Origin: Pseudoalteromonas flavipulchra NCIMB 2033 = ATCC BAA-314
GTDB taxonomy: Bacteria > Pseudomonadota > Gammaproteobacteria > Enterobacterales > Alteromonadaceae
Assembly: GCA_000814665.1 (NCBI GenBank)
Contig: JWIH01000025.1
Coordinates: 744,001-808,000, forward strand
Direction of reading: 5' to 3'
Length of the DNA: 64,000 nt
Shown here piece by piece: positions 50,629 to 60,965 of this stretch. Within the stretch, counting starts at the first letter, position 1, and each line of letters begins with the position of its first letter. Made by a program: the position numbers and the translations under genes. Below the pieces are notes generated by a model. That model had not been told where the DNA came from, did no database searches, and saw only the letters and a program-made list of their open reading frames with translations.

Positions 50629-51790
50629 TCTGTCCCGACTTTGTGACGATAAATTGCATATATTGCGTCGTTTCTTCGACACTATACACACCACCTAAAT
50701 AGCGTGTTAGTCCCTTTAACATGGCTTCCCAAATATAGGCCATAATAGGTTCATTCGGTTGTGGATAGGTTTCATGCAGAGATGCAATCAGTTGAGACAG
50801 TGCTTTGTCGTCGCGTTTTATAAGTTCAGCTAAGCTGTCACCGTTTGCAGGCAGCGCATTGAGCTCATCCCATAGTTTATCTTGTACCTTCTGGCTTTGC
50901 ATAAAGTCAACAAGCTGCTTTAGATGCGGACTTTTTTTAGATTCTATGCCATTGGCAGGAAAAGCCAGTACATGAGACGATGCGAGAGACATCAGCTGAT
51001 AATTACCCCATCTCGGTAAAGGCGCGATGGCTAGGTCGTCTTTAAGCTTGTCTTTAAGTTGACGATATGCCCAAATTCCATTCACAAAATAATCGAGCTT
51101 GCCGGTCTTAAAACGATTCATTAAGCATTGGTAAACACAATCAGCGTCTATGATGCCGCTGTTGAGAAGTGATTGATAATTGGAAATTGCGAGGCGCATA
51201 GCTTTGGTGTCAAGCTGTGGCACGCCTGCCTGAATGAGATTAGGCTGAAGGGCGTTCGCAAACGTCACAAACCAATACATTTCATAAAAATTCCAGCCGA
51301 GCGTAGGTTTGTCTGCAACAGTTTGCTGTGCGTAGGTTTGTAAGTCGGTAATAGGGTGTGGCACAAGTGCACGGTTGTAATAGAGTACAAGATGGTTGCC
51401 ATACATAATTGGTACGCCCTTAAGCTCACCATTGACCTTACTATTCTCAATGACTTTTTGTGTGAGCTTTTTGCTTAACCAAGACTCTGGCACCTGAGAA
51501 AATTGCAGTTCTGACAACCCCATATAATCGCTGGGAATAATCACGGCATCCGGTAACTGTAGGGCATCTGCATACAACAATAACTCGCTTTTCAACTGAT
51601 TGTTGTTAAAAGCAAGAATATTAACTTTAATACCCGTTTTTGCACTAAACTCTTCAAATAATGGCTGAAAATCAAAGTTTTCAAGTCCTACCGCGACATC
51701 TATCTCTGGCGGTTCACTTGCACGGGCATTTACTGGGTTATAAACCAAAAGAAGTAACATGAACACCAAATAGAGCATTTTACGCGGCAT
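50603..51790 (-). CDS. Periplasmic solute-binding protein (family 1), sensor-associated
   Basis: 395 residues with a signal peptide (MPRKMLYLVFMLLLLVYNPVNARA) and the fold pattern of sugar-type binding proteins (VNILAFNNNQLKSELLL, GVPIMYGNHLVLYYNRAL, LDYFVNGIWAYRQLK). No permease or ATPase genes are adjacent. It is coupled to a hybrid kinase by overlapping reading frames, so it is more likely a ligand sensor than a transport component. Ligand unknown. Confidence 0.82.
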   Translation of the reverse strand: MPRKMLYLVFMLLLLVYNPVNARASEPPEIDVAVGLENFDFQPLFEEFSAKTGIKVNILAFNNNQLKSELLLYADALQLPDAVIIPSDYMGLSELQFSQVPESWLSKKLTQKVIENSKVNGELKGVPIMYGNHLVLYYNRALVPHPITDLQTYAQQTVADKPTLGWNFYEMYWFVTFANALQPNLIQAGVPQLDTKAMRLAISNYQSLLNSGIIDADCVYQCLMNRFKTGKLDYFVNGIWAYRQLKDKLKDDLAIAPLPRWGNYQLMSLASSHVLAFPANGIESKKSPHLKQLVDFMQSQKVQDKLWDELNALPANGDSLAELIKRDDKALSQLIASLHETYPQPNEPIMAYIWEAMLKGLTRYLGGVYSVEETTQYMQFIVTKSGQNESKSQHR

Positions 51791-52027
51791 ATCAATACGC
51801 TTCCTTTACGGGCCTAAAAGGCATGTTAATGTTGCTCAGCATTGGGCGTTTCTTATATAAAATTATTCGGATGTGCTTGTTATTGTAGACCAAATTTTTC
51901 TGTTTTAAATTATTTTCAGAATGACAAATTCAATTTATTAGACAATTCAATTCTATTTCAGTCGTGAATAATTCACTAAAACACGATAAAATAACAGCCA
52001 AATAAGAATGATGAGTACGTCCTTGCT
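51791..52027. promoter_or_regulatory. Divergent promoter region of the sensor pair and tmk
   Basis: 237 AT-rich bases between divergent transcripts. Several TATAAT-like hexamers are present (for example TATAAA near 51857), but I cannot pick out a unique promoter. Confidence 0.3.
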
Positions 52028-52681
52028 ATGAAAAAAGGGTTTATGCTGGTCTGCGATGGCAGCAATGGCGCTGGAAAAACAACGGTTATTACCGGATTGG
52101 AAGCGCATTTAAAACAACGCGGTATTGAAGTTGTGATGACTCGTGAACCCGGTGGAACAGAGATCTCAGAGAAGATAAGAGAAATCATTCTAGATCCCTC
52201 AACCCCCGAAATGGCAGACATGACGGAGCTTATGTTGTTTGGGGCTGCGCGTGCTCAGCACGTTCGTGAAAAAATTATGCCAGCACTTGAGCAAGGCAAA
52301 GTCGTTATTTCTGATCGATTTGACGCTGCAACATTTAGTTTTCAACATTATGCAAGAGGGCTAGATCTTGCCACCATCACAACCATTAATCAGCTTGCGC
52401 TCGGCGGCTTTCGTCCAGACATGAATTTGATTTTGGACTTGGATCCTGAAGAGGGCTTAAAGCGAGTCAAATCGCGAGGTGAGGGGCTAGATAGACTCGA
52501 GGATGAAAAGCAACAATTTTTGCAGCGCGCACGTGAGGGTTATCTCGTTCAAGCGAAAAATGACCCTGAACGATTTACTGTGATTGATGCCAGTCAAAGT
52601 AAAGCACAAGTACTTGAGCAAAGTATTGAACTGCTTGATAGCTTGATAGCCACACACCTTACAGTGGATGGCAATGAATAA
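52028..52681 (+). CDS. tmk: Thymidylate kinase
   Basis: 217 residues. Walker A-type loop CDGSNGAGKTT (about 8-18), the DR(Y/F) motif in VISDRFDAATFSFQ, TREPGGTEISE and the lid region are those of Tmk, which makes dTDP from dTMP. First gene of a plus-strand run with holB, pilZ and tatD, an order common in this group. Confidence 0.95.
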   Translation: MKKGFMLVCDGSNGAGKTTVITGLEAHLKQRGIEVVMTREPGGTEISEKIREIILDPSTPEMADMTELMLFGAARAQHVREKIMPALEQGKVVISDRFDAATFSFQHYARGLDLATITTINQLALGGFRPDMNLILDLDPEEGLKRVKSRGEGLDRLEDEKQQFLQRAREGYLVQAKNDPERFTVIDASQSKAQVLEQSIELLDSLIATHLTVDGNE

Positions 52682-53582
52682 TTTGCTTCCAAGTTGGCAC
52701 AGCAGCGCTTTGAGTTATCTTGCTCGGGCACAGCAAAATGGTCGTTTGCACCATGCTCAGTTGTTATCGGGTAAAAAAGGCGTGGGAAAGTCTCTGCTTG
52801 CGGCGCACTTGGCAGATGCACTTTTATGCTTACATCCACAAAATCTCACTGCCTGTGGGCAATGTAAGCCATGTAACTTGAACTTAGCTGGTAATCACCC
52901 TGATAGACTGAGTGTAGTGCCTGAGGGAAAATCAATCGGGGTGGATGAAATTCGAGAGATTACGCATTTCTTGAACCATTCAGCGCAGCAAGGTGGCAAT
53001 AAAGTCGCGTTAATTGAACACGCGCATTTGATGACCCATTCAGCGGCAAATGCGCTGTTAAAAACACTTGAAGAGCCAAATGCTAATCGTTATTTGGTCG
53101 TTACCAGCGATGATGACAGTAAGTTACCTGCCACCATTTTGAGCCGCTGTAATAAAGTGGCGATTCACTCGCCCAATCAAGCAGAGGCCGCGCAGTGGCT
53201 GGCTGCTAAAAATGTCGCTTGTGATTTCCCTTGGTTTGATGAATTTTCTCTACAGCCATTTATTATCGAAACGTGGCAACAAGAAGGTGCGCTTGACGAT
53301 GTGACTGCGCTTTATCACGCGGCGAATCAATTAACAGTAGAGAGTGCGCAAACGGTTGAAAAAATTTTGTTAAAGCACAGCGCAATGAGTGATGTATTCG
53401 CCCGTTTTTTGCTCAACCGTTTAAAAGGGGCGATGACACAAGGGAATGGTTTGAGTTTTACCCAGTATCAAGACTTAGTGAGCTTAGTACATCGGTTTAT
53501 GTACGAACAGAAAAATGTGTTAGGGTTAAATCAAAACCTTAGCATTTCTAATTTACTTTTTGCCTTACAAAAACAGCTATAA
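52668..53582 (+). CDS. holB: DNA polymerase III delta-prime subunit
   Basis: 304 residues. Clamp-loader features: SGKKGVGKSLLAAHLADALLC, zinc-binding cysteines in CLHPQNLTACGQCKPC, and HLMTHSAANALLKTLEEPNANRYLVVTSD. It overlaps tmk by 14 bases. ATG 52674 is an alternative start. Confidence 0.93.
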   Translation: MAMNNLLPSWHSSALSYLARAQQNGRLHHAQLLSGKKGVGKSLLAAHLADALLCLHPQNLTACGQCKPCNLNLAGNHPDRLSVVPEGKSIGVDEIREITHFLNHSAQQGGNKVALIEHAHLMTHSAANALLKTLEEPNANRYLVVTSDDDSKLPATILSRCNKVAIHSPNQAEAAQWLAAKNVACDFPWFDEFSLQPFIIETWQQEGALDDVTALYHAANQLTVESAQTVEKILLKHSAMSDVFARFLLNRLKGAMTQGNGLSFTQYQDLVSLVHRFMYEQKNVLGLNQNLSISNLLFALQKQL

Positions 53583-53593
53583 AGAGGTGGTGC

Positions 53594-53917
53594 ATGCAAG
53601 AGTTACTTGCGGATTTTGAAGATTTAGATGAGCTATATCGTTGTTATATGCCATTTCTGAAATCCGGTGGCATATTTATCAAGTCCAATGCCCATTTTGA
53701 TATGGGGCAAGAATTAAAGCTCAGAGTCACCTTGCCTGACGCCCTTGAAGCGGACGAAGTTGACGTGGTTGTTGCTTGGTTAACACCGCAAGGCGCGCAA
53801 AATTCTAATCCATCTGGGGTTGGCGTTGCGTTTGTTGACGCGCCAGCTCTGAACGATAAAATAAATAAGCTTTTGGGTGCGACTTTGCATTCAGATAAAC
53901 CAACTTACACCATGTAG
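53594..53917 (+). CDS. pilZ: PilZ-domain type IV pilus protein
   Basis: 107 residues, the size and beta-barrel pattern (SGGIFIKSNAHFDMGQELKLRVTLPD...GVGVAFVD) of the founding PilZ, which acts in type IV pilus assembly with FimX/PilB. The c-di-GMP-binding RxxxR and D/NxSxxG motifs are not evident, as is true of PilZ itself. Eleven bases after holB. Confidence 0.85.
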   Translation: MQELLADFEDLDELYRCYMPFLKSGGIFIKSNAHFDMGQELKLRVTLPDALEADEVDVVVAWLTPQGAQNSNPSGVGVAFVDAPALNDKINKLLGATLHSDKPTYTM

Positions 53918-53924
53918 AGCCAGT

Positions 53925-54719
53925 ATGATTGTAGACTCTCACTGTCATTTAGATAGACTCGATTTTGAAAAGTTAGGCCTAAGCCTTGAAGAAGTACTCA
54001 GCAACGCGAGACAAAAACAAGTAGAACACTTTTTATGCGTTAGCGTGACGCTAGACCAATTTCCATCCATGTTAGAAAAAATAGCTCATTTTGATGATGT
54101 TTCTGCATCTTGTGGGGTACATCCACTGGATCAAAAAGATAAACTGGATATTGAAAGGCTAATACAACTGGCAAGTAATGATAAAGTCGTTGCTATTGGT
54201 GAAACTGGATTAGATTATTATTATTCAAAAGATACGCATCAGGTACAGCAAGAAAGCTTTGCTGGACACATAGATGTGGCTAATCAGCTACAAAAACCAC
54301 TGATCATTCATACTCGCGATGCAAAAGCGGACACGATAGACATCATGCGTGCCCACAATGCGCAAAATTGCGGTGGCGTGTTGCACTGTTTCACCGAAGA
54401 TTGGCCGATGGCAAAACAGGCACTAGACCTTGGTTTTTACATTTCAATCTCAGGTATTGTGACGTTTAAAAATGCGACGGCGCTTCAAGAAGTCGTTAAG
54501 CAAATCCCTATGGACCGATTGCTGATTGAAACCGATTCACCTTATCTTGCACCTGTCCCGCATCGTGGCAAAACTAACCAGCCTGCTTACGTACAAGACG
54601 TTGCGTATTATATTGCTGACTTAAAAGGAATGAGCTATAAAGCGCTTGCAGAGCAAACCACGAATAACTTTTACTCTTTATTTAATTTGGTGAAACGCCA
54701 AGATGGTAGCACAACTTAA
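53925..54719 (+). CDS. TatD-family metal-dependent hydrolase (YcfH-like)
   Basis: 264 residues. Metal-binding DSHCHLDRLDF at the start, AIGETGLDYYYSKD, IIHTRDA and ETDSPYLAPVPHRGKTNQP are the TatD pattern. Likely a 3'-5' exonuclease or deacylase acting in DNA or tRNA quality control. ATG 53925 follows the pilZ stop by seven bases. Confidence 0.92.
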   Translation: MIVDSHCHLDRLDFEKLGLSLEEVLSNARQKQVEHFLCVSVTLDQFPSMLEKIAHFDDVSASCGVHPLDQKDKLDIERLIQLASNDKVVAIGETGLDYYYSKDTHQVQQESFAGHIDVANQLQKPLIIHTRDAKADTIDIMRAHNAQNCGGVLHCFTEDWPMAKQALDLGFYISISGIVTFKNATALQEVVKQIPMDRLLIETDSPYLAPVPHRGKTNQPAYVQDVAYYIADLKGMSYKALAEQTTNNFYSLFNLVKRQDGSTT

Positions 54720-56541
54720 TCAGCTACCTCAGGTGTTGATGGGCCCGCTGGTTCGCCGAGCTGAGCAGAATAAAATTTGTATTCAGGTTGTTACTTGTGA
54801 AGCCGTGGACATCTCGGCTTCGCTATTGGCCCATCAAAGTCGGTGTGAGGTTGAGACATTTCAGCTCGGTGCAGCCTGCTTTTTGCATTTTTTGATGATA
54901 TGCAGCGAGAAGGCTCTGCCAATAGCACAGCTGCTCGAGTATCAAGTGCTTATTAACGGTGCCGCGTATAAGCCAGATTATCTGCGTTACGGAGAAGAGC
55001 TTAGCTTTGCGATACCTGCTGTGCTCAAGCAAATATTACATGGCTCATGCCGTAACCCGCATCACCACGCAAAAGACAGTCTACATACTGCGGATCAGTG
55101 GCAGGAGCAGCAGCGCGAGCTTGGTGAATTAGGTGCTGACTTGTGTATTTTTTCTGGCGATCAGATCTATGCAGATGATGTTGCCGGCGCCATGTTGTTG
55201 GCTATTCATCAACTTATAGCAAGGCTAGGTTTGTTTAAAGAAACCAAATTGCCAATGCACTTACCTGCTGATCAACAAGCCCAGCTTTACCATCGCCACT
55301 TATATCTGCCGAAGACGCCATGGCAGGAGCGCTCAAAGTTTTCACCGGGCTACTGGTTTCGAAAGGATGAACCGCACTTTTCTAGTGTTAAGGCTTTTAA
55401 TCACCTAATTTTCTTCGAAGAGTTTGTCGCCTGTTACCTGTTAAACTTCTCTCATCTTGCTTGGCAGTTGGTTAACTTTGATGCACTTCATTATGACGGT
55501 GGCAACGACAAAGTTAGGCGAATATTTGAATCCGAACTTGACGCCCTAAAAGGCTTTGTTGAAACGTTGCCTAGTGCTGAGCGGTTGTGTGCGAACGTGC
55601 CTGTACTAATGATGTTTGATGACCATGATGTGACCGATGATTGGAATTTGACGGCTAAATGGGAACAGGCAATTGCAAACCATAAAGTGAGTCGACGCAT
55701 TATCAGTAATGGCATCATTAGCTATTGGCTGTTTCAAGGCATTGGAAATGATGCGTTTGAGTATAGCGGGGCGCTGACATCAGGTTTTAATTCAAGCCTG
55801 ATTGACAACGAATGGCACTTTTCGGCGTTTGACAAACAAGTTCGCCGATTCACACATTGGCATTATTGTTTAGATACTTTTCCTAAAGTGGTGGTGCTAG
55901 ATACTCGTACACATCGCTGGCGTAATGAACAAGATTTCAATGAACCGAGTGGTTTACTCGACTGGGAAATGTTGATGGAGTTGCAAGACACGCTTATCGA
56001 TCACAGTGCAGTATTGATGGTCAGTCCTGCGCCAGTATTTGGGGTAAAGGCAATCGAAACCATACAAGCCATATTTAACACCTGTGGTGAGCCGTTAATG
56101 GTGGATGTGGAAAATTGGATGGCACATGAAGGGGCTGCGAAGAAGCTCATAGAAATTTTTAAGCGTCCAGATACACCTAAAGAAACCATTATACTCTCAG
56201 GCGATGTACATTATTCGTTTTGCTTTTCGGTTCAGGCTCGTTTTGGTCGTCATGATAACCGCATTTGGCAGCTAACCGCATCAGGGATAAAAAACGAATT
56301 TCCAAAGCCGCTTATCAATATTTTAGATAAGATGGACACGATTTTGTATGCCAAATATAGTCCTCTGAATCTCTTTACGAAACGCTGGCAGCTATCGGTA
56401 AGTAAGCACCCTTCATCGCTAAAAAAACATGGCTATTTGGTGTCAGACTCTGCGATTAGTTTAGTAACGCTTGAAAACGGCTTGCTAGAGAAGTATGAGC
56501 TACTGCACGGCACGGGGATCCACAGTCATTTTGAGTTATAA
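54703..56541 (+). CDS. PhoD-like metallophosphatase
   Basis: 612 residues without a signal peptide. Metal-binding segments ILHGSCRNPHHHAKD, CIFSGDQIYADD, MMFDDHDVTDDWN and ILSGDVHYSFCF are those of the alkaline phosphatase D-like phosphoesterase family. Overlaps tatD by 17 bases. Substrate unknown; a cytosolic location is inferred from the lack of an export signal. Confidence 0.83.
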   Translation: MVAQLNQLPQVLMGPLVRRAEQNKICIQVVTCEAVDISASLLAHQSRCEVETFQLGAACFLHFLMICSEKALPIAQLLEYQVLINGAAYKPDYLRYGEELSFAIPAVLKQILHGSCRNPHHHAKDSLHTADQWQEQQRELGELGADLCIFSGDQIYADDVAGAMLLAIHQLIARLGLFKETKLPMHLPADQQAQLYHRHLYLPKTPWQERSKFSPGYWFRKDEPHFSSVKAFNHLIFFEEFVACYLLNFSHLAWQLVNFDALHYDGGNDKVRRIFESELDALKGFVETLPSAERLCANVPVLMMFDDHDVTDDWNLTAKWEQAIANHKVSRRIISNGIISYWLFQGIGNDAFEYSGALTSGFNSSLIDNEWHFSAFDKQVRRFTHWHYCLDTFPKVVVLDTRTHRWRNEQDFNEPSGLLDWEMLMELQDTLIDHSAVLMVSPAPVFGVKAIETIQAIFNTCGEPLMVDVENWMAHEGAAKKLIEIFKRPDTPKETIILSGDVHYSFCFSVQARFGRHDNRIWQLTASGIKNEFPKPLINILDKMDTILYAKYSPLNLFTKRWQLSVSKHPSSLKKHGYLVSDSAISLVTLENGLLEKYELLHGTGIHSHFEL

Positions 56542-56704
56542 GCCTTGGTAATAGATTTTAGAATTGAATAAACCTATTTTAGCTATTTGTAGCTTAGCTT
56601 GGCTGTACGAGTGAGCTTGCGTGATGCGCTAAACCCATCAAAAAATACATGCTCTTTTTCGCTTTTGCTATAGTTAATATAACGCGGGCTAACATCTCGA
56701 CTAT

Positions 56705-59700
56705 ATGACTCTAATCAAGCGCATGTCTCTGTTCGTTGTACCATACAGCACACTGAAATGGTTTTGTGTGTTGCTGTTGTTGTTATTACCGAGTTTTCCT
56801 TGTGCCGCCAGTTTTCCAGAATTTAGCGATACGGCGCAGGTTATGCGACGCTATGACTATAATTCTGGCCTCAGTCAGGTCACTATCACTGCCATTACGC
56901 AAGATCAACTCGGGTACATTTGGGTTGGCACACAGTCAGGTCTAAATCGTTTTGATGGTCATGATTTTGTTCAATTTGAAGTAAAGCAGAACTCCAAACA
57001 TCATCTCTCCGGTGGCTTTATTACCTCACTATGCCACAGTGGCAAATATATCTGGGTTGGAACAAGTACTGGGCTTAGCATTTACGATACTGAAGCGGGG
57101 ACCTTTCGCTCTATCTTGGCGGCGCAGAATGAGGCGGTGAGCTCCGATAGAGTGAAAAAAGTGGCCTGTTATGGTGAATCAGTCACTGTATCAACAGAAG
57201 AAGGCGACGCTTACCGGGTTAACTATCAAACCTTAACGCCTGAAAAGCTTTATTTAACCGGTAAATTTGTTCGTGAAGTCCAAGAAACAAGGGATGCGTT
57301 TGTTTACCTCAATGCGGATGGTCTAGTCAGTCAGCCAAAAGACAAAGTCGGAGCCAATGTTCTGTTGGAAGGTGAGTTTAAAACACTGTCGCTTTCCCAC
57401 GGACGGATATTCGTGGTTGACGCGGATGATAAAATCATTAGTTTCGACACTCAGTTCAATAAAGTGCAATGGCAAAAGTCGGTCAGCGCGAAAGTAAATC
57501 TTAGTATTCATCAAATTAAAGTCAGGGCGAATGAAATACTCGTCGCGTCCAACACGGGTGTGTTTATTTTAGACCTGCAAGGTAATATCAAACGTCATTG
57601 GTATCGTCGTGCAGAGCAATATGACGGACTGCAAGACAACAATGTTCTGAGTGTTCAACGAGATAGAAATGGTGATTTATGGATTGGTACGGAATCACAG
57701 GGGCTACATTTTTTTAGTCAGCTGAGCGAGTCGTTTGGTCATGTTGGTGAACAAAACTTTCCGCACGCTCCCTTGGGGCATCCTGATGTTAGGAATTTCG
57801 CATTAGACAGTAGTGAACGTTTTTGGATAGGTACGTCATCCGGTTTATATATTTATCAAAAATCGAGCTTTATCGAAGCGCATCGAATTTTCCCGAGTTT
57901 GTCTGCAATCAAAGGAAGCTTTATCACCCAAGTAAAGATTTATGATGACACCTTGTGGGTAACAACAAGGGGAGATGGCGTTGTTAGATACGCCTTAACT
58001 CAAGGGGAATATAGCCATTTGATGCCTGACTCTGATAATGGCCCAGAACTCAGTTTTAATGATGTCATTGAGTACCAATCTCAGATCTTAGTGAGTTCAA
58101 GGACGCTAGGTCTTATGAGGTACGACGAAGAATCGAAAACCTTAGTGCAGTTTTTTGAAAATCGTTCAGATGCGCCGTCACATGTGTCGTCGTTTAAAGT
58201 GGTCGGGCAAGACCTATGGTTTGGTTCTATCGGTGAGGGTTTATTCAAATTTAATAAAGGTCAGCTTCATAACCTCACCACACAGGATGGCTTAAAGTCG
58301 AATTTGGTCTTTATGATAGATGAAGATCCATGGCAACGTATCTGGGTTGCAAGTGAAGCGGGTATTAGTTTAGTTGATAAACAAATGAAAGTTGTCCGTA
58401 CTATTGGTGAGCAAGAAGGACTAGGAAACCAAGCCGTGTGGGGGCTGGTTTACGATGACTACGAATACATGTGGCTTGGTACCAGTGGTGGGCTGTCGCG
58501 CGTCAATGTAATGGACTTTGCTATTGATAACTTTCTACCCATTGACGGAGTGCAAGCCCATGAGTTTAACTACAATGCCGCGTGGAAAGCCCCTGATGGC
58601 CGAATTTTTATGGGTGGAGCCAAAGGCTTTAATCAATTTTTTCCTCAGAATGTATCAATATCAAATACCGCGCGACCTATTTTGGTCTCAACAATCGAAT
58701 TACTAGGCGAGCCATTAAAGCCAAGTCTCGATGGGATCCTCACGGTCGCACCAGAGCTGGCGGGTTCATTGCAGCTACGCTATGACCAAAATATTATATC
58801 GCTACAATATTCAAGCTTGGATTTTGGTTCTGAGAAGCTGAACTTTTATTACCGTATTAAAGGATTAAGCGACAAATGGTTAAAACTTGCAAATGGAGCA
58901 CGGCAAATAAACTTACTCCAGCTTGAACCCGGCACCTATCGAGTAGAAACCTATACCGTAAATCGCTTTAATATGCAGTCGCCCGTTCATGAGTTTAGTA
59001 TTTATATTGCCGCGCCAATTTGGTGGAATGCTTACTCGAAAACCCTTTACACCTTAGTCATTGTGTTGATCATCGCGGCATTTGTTCGAGCGAGACAGCG
59101 GCGCTATCAACAAGTACTGCGGGATAATCAGAAAATGTCTGCGCTACAAGAGCGGTTGGAGTTGTCGTTGTGGGCGAGTGGTGACGAACTTTGGGACTGG
59201 CATGTTGAGTCGGGTAAAATTTATCGCTACAGCGTGAATCCAAGGATCGACTTTAGTGAACTCCAAGATAAACTTATTCTCAATGAGCTTGACCAGTTTG
59301 TACACCCTAAGGATTGTGTGTTACTTGAGGAGCGTCTGCAATCCTGTGTAGACGGACGAGAAGACGTATATGAACTGTCTATTCGAGTCAAAGATCAACA
59401 GGGAGAATGGATCTGGGTATTAGACAGAGGAAAGGTGGTGGCCCGAGATGACAATGGTAGAGCAACGCGGATAGCGGGGGCACTGAAAGATATTGCTGAT
59501 TTAAAGGCACATCAACAAGCCTTGCAGTCGTTAAACGAGCAACTTGAGATAAAAGTCGCGATGCGCACCGATGAGCTATATAAAAAGAATCAGAAACTTG
59601 AGCAAGCAATGTTTGAGTTAAAGCAAACGCAAGAAGACTTGATTGAAAGTGAAAAAATGGCTTCTTTGGGTGTTGTGGTTGCGGGTGTTGCGCATGAAAT

Positions 59701-60397
59701 CAACACCCCGTTAGGTATAGCTATCACCGCACTTTCGCATAATGAAGATTGTTTATCTGAGCTGGTAGAAAAGCTTGAGAATAAAACCCTTAAGCAAAAA
59801 GATTTGGTCACTTCTATCGATGCACAGCAAGAAGGCTATCTGCTGATCAGTCGCAATCTGCAAAGAGCAGAAAGCCTTATTAGTAACTTTAAGCAAGTTG
59901 CAGTCGATCAATCCAGTGAGACAGAGCGTGATATTAACCTGCTTGAATATATCAACGATGTATTCGATTCACTCAAACCATTGGCTAAAAATAAAGAAGT
60001 ATATTTGTCCATAGATGGAAATGCTGATGTAAACCTCTCCACCTATCCAGGCGCGGTTTATCAAATAATGGCAAACCTATTTAACAATTCCGTTATCCAT
60101 GGTTTTGAGGGAAGTGCCTCTGGCACGGTCAGCGTGTTAGTCGAGGCGACAGATAGCCACTGGACTATTGTATACCGCGATAATGGTGTCGGCATGGACG
60201 AAGCGATGCAAAAGACCTTGTTTGAGCCATTTGTAACCACAAAACGTAATCAAGGCGGATGCGGATTAGGCATGCATATTGTTTATAATTTGGTTACGCA
60301 ACTTTTAAAAGGCGAGATCCGCTGTAAAACGGCGAAATTACAAGGTGTCGAAATTACAATAAAAGTACCGTTTAAGAAAATAACGGTTGAAAATTAA
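56705..60397 (+). CDS. Two-component propeller sensor histidine kinase
   Basis: 1230 residues. Signal/anchor (about 10-36), then two seven-bladed-type propellers with repeated (I/L)WVGT-x-SGL-like units (GYIWVGTQSGLNRFD, GDLWIGTESQGLHFF, RFWIGTSSGLYIY and more), a Y_Y_Y domain (YRIKGLSDKWLKL), a membrane segment near 780, a PAS domain, HisKA with VVAGVAHEINTPLG (His near 997) and HATPase (GCGLGMHIV). There is no receiver domain. Such sensors often control polysaccharide use. A TonB receptor lies downstream, but no link is proven. Confidence 0.9.
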   Translation: MTLIKRMSLFVVPYSTLKWFCVLLLLLLPSFPCAASFPEFSDTAQVMRRYDYNSGLSQVTITAITQDQLGYIWVGTQSGLNRFDGHDFVQFEVKQNSKHHLSGGFITSLCHSGKYIWVGTSTGLSIYDTEAGTFRSILAAQNEAVSSDRVKKVACYGESVTVSTEEGDAYRVNYQTLTPEKLYLTGKFVREVQETRDAFVYLNADGLVSQPKDKVGANVLLEGEFKTLSLSHGRIFVVDADDKIISFDTQFNKVQWQKSVSAKVNLSIHQIKVRANEILVASNTGVFILDLQGNIKRHWYRRAEQYDGLQDNNVLSVQRDRNGDLWIGTESQGLHFFSQLSESFGHVGEQNFPHAPLGHPDVRNFALDSSERFWIGTSSGLYIYQKSSFIEAHRIFPSLSAIKGSFITQVKIYDDTLWVTTRGDGVVRYALTQGEYSHLMPDSDNGPELSFNDVIEYQSQILVSSRTLGLMRYDEESKTLVQFFENRSDAPSHVSSFKVVGQDLWFGSIGEGLFKFNKGQLHNLTTQDGLKSNLVFMIDEDPWQRIWVASEAGISLVDKQMKVVRTIGEQEGLGNQAVWGLVYDDYEYMWLGTSGGLSRVNVMDFAIDNFLPIDGVQAHEFNYNAAWKAPDGRIFMGGAKGFNQFFPQNVSISNTARPILVSTIELLGEPLKPSLDGILTVAPELAGSLQLRYDQNIISLQYSSLDFGSEKLNFYYRIKGLSDKWLKLANGARQINLLQLEPGTYRVETYTVNRFNMQSPVHEFSIYIAAPIWWNAYSKTLYTLVIVLIIAAFVRARQRRYQQVLRDNQKMSALQERLELSLWASGDELWDWHVESGKIYRYSVNPRIDFSELQDKLILNELDQFVHPKDCVLLEERLQSCVDGREDVYELSIRVKDQQGEWIWVLDRGKVVARDDNGRATRIAGALKDIADLKAHQQALQSLNEQLEIKVAMRTDELYKKNQKLEQAMFELKQTQEDLIESEKMASLGVVVAGVAHEINTPLGIAITALSHNEDCLSELVEKLENKTLKQKDLVTSIDAQQEGYLLISRNLQRAESLISNFKQVAVDQSSETERDINLLEYINDVFDSLKPLAKNKEVYLSIDGNADVNLSTYPGAVYQIMANLFNNSVIHGFEGSASGTVSVLVEATDSHWTIVYRDNGVGMDEAMQKTLFEPFVTTKRNQGGCGLGMHIVYNLVTQLLKGEIRCKTAKLQGVEITIKVPFKKITVEN

Positions 60398-60455
60398 CTT
60401 AGGTGAATTACAGCAAGCTAACGGCCTGTGACAATGCTTCTTTTAGGAGTTTGTC

Positions 60456-60965
60456 ATGTTCTTATTATCTCAAGTTTTGGTTACCGTTGCTGTTTTACTC
60501 GATCTCGCCTCATTTCAATTTATGAAACGTCAGCAGGTGTTATTGGCACTAAGCTTGTCGACTGCACTCACTGCAATTCACTTCTATCTACTTGATGCTA
60601 TGGCTGGTGCTTTGCTTATGGCGGTTGCGAGTCTCAGATATCTGGTGTTTATCAAGTCGCAGTCAAAGCGCTTGCTTATCGGGTTTCTACTACTCAATAC
60701 AGTGCCACCTTTAGTACAATTAAATGCAAATTACGAACTTTATGCTGTTTTTGGTAGTGTTTTATTGACATTAGGGGCATTTATTCGTGAGCAGGTGGCA
60801 TTTCGGTGTGTGATGATGTTAGGTACTGTGTGCTGGCTGATACATAATTGCTATGTCGGCTCACCCATGGCAATTGTGCTAGAAAGTACTTTTTTGGTGA
60901 GTAATTTGATTGGACTAGGGCGAATTTATATGAAACGTAAAACGAGTAAGTTGAAGGTTGAGTAA
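60456..60965 (+). CDS. YgjV-like inner-membrane protein
   Basis: 169 residues with about six hydrophobic segments. The pattern LASFQFMKRQQVLLALSLSTALTAIHFYLLDAMAGALLMAVASLRYLVF matches the YgjV family. Function unknown. GGAG precedes the ATG (TTTTAGGAGTTTGTCATG). Confidence 0.78.
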   Translation: MFLLSQVLVTVAVLLDLASFQFMKRQQVLLALSLSTALTAIHFYLLDAMAGALLMAVASLRYLVFIKSQSKRLLIGFLLLNTVPPLVQLNANYELYAVFGSVLLTLGAFIREQVAFRCVMMLGTVCWLIHNCYVGSPMAIVLESTFLVSNLIGLGRIYMKRKTSKLKVE

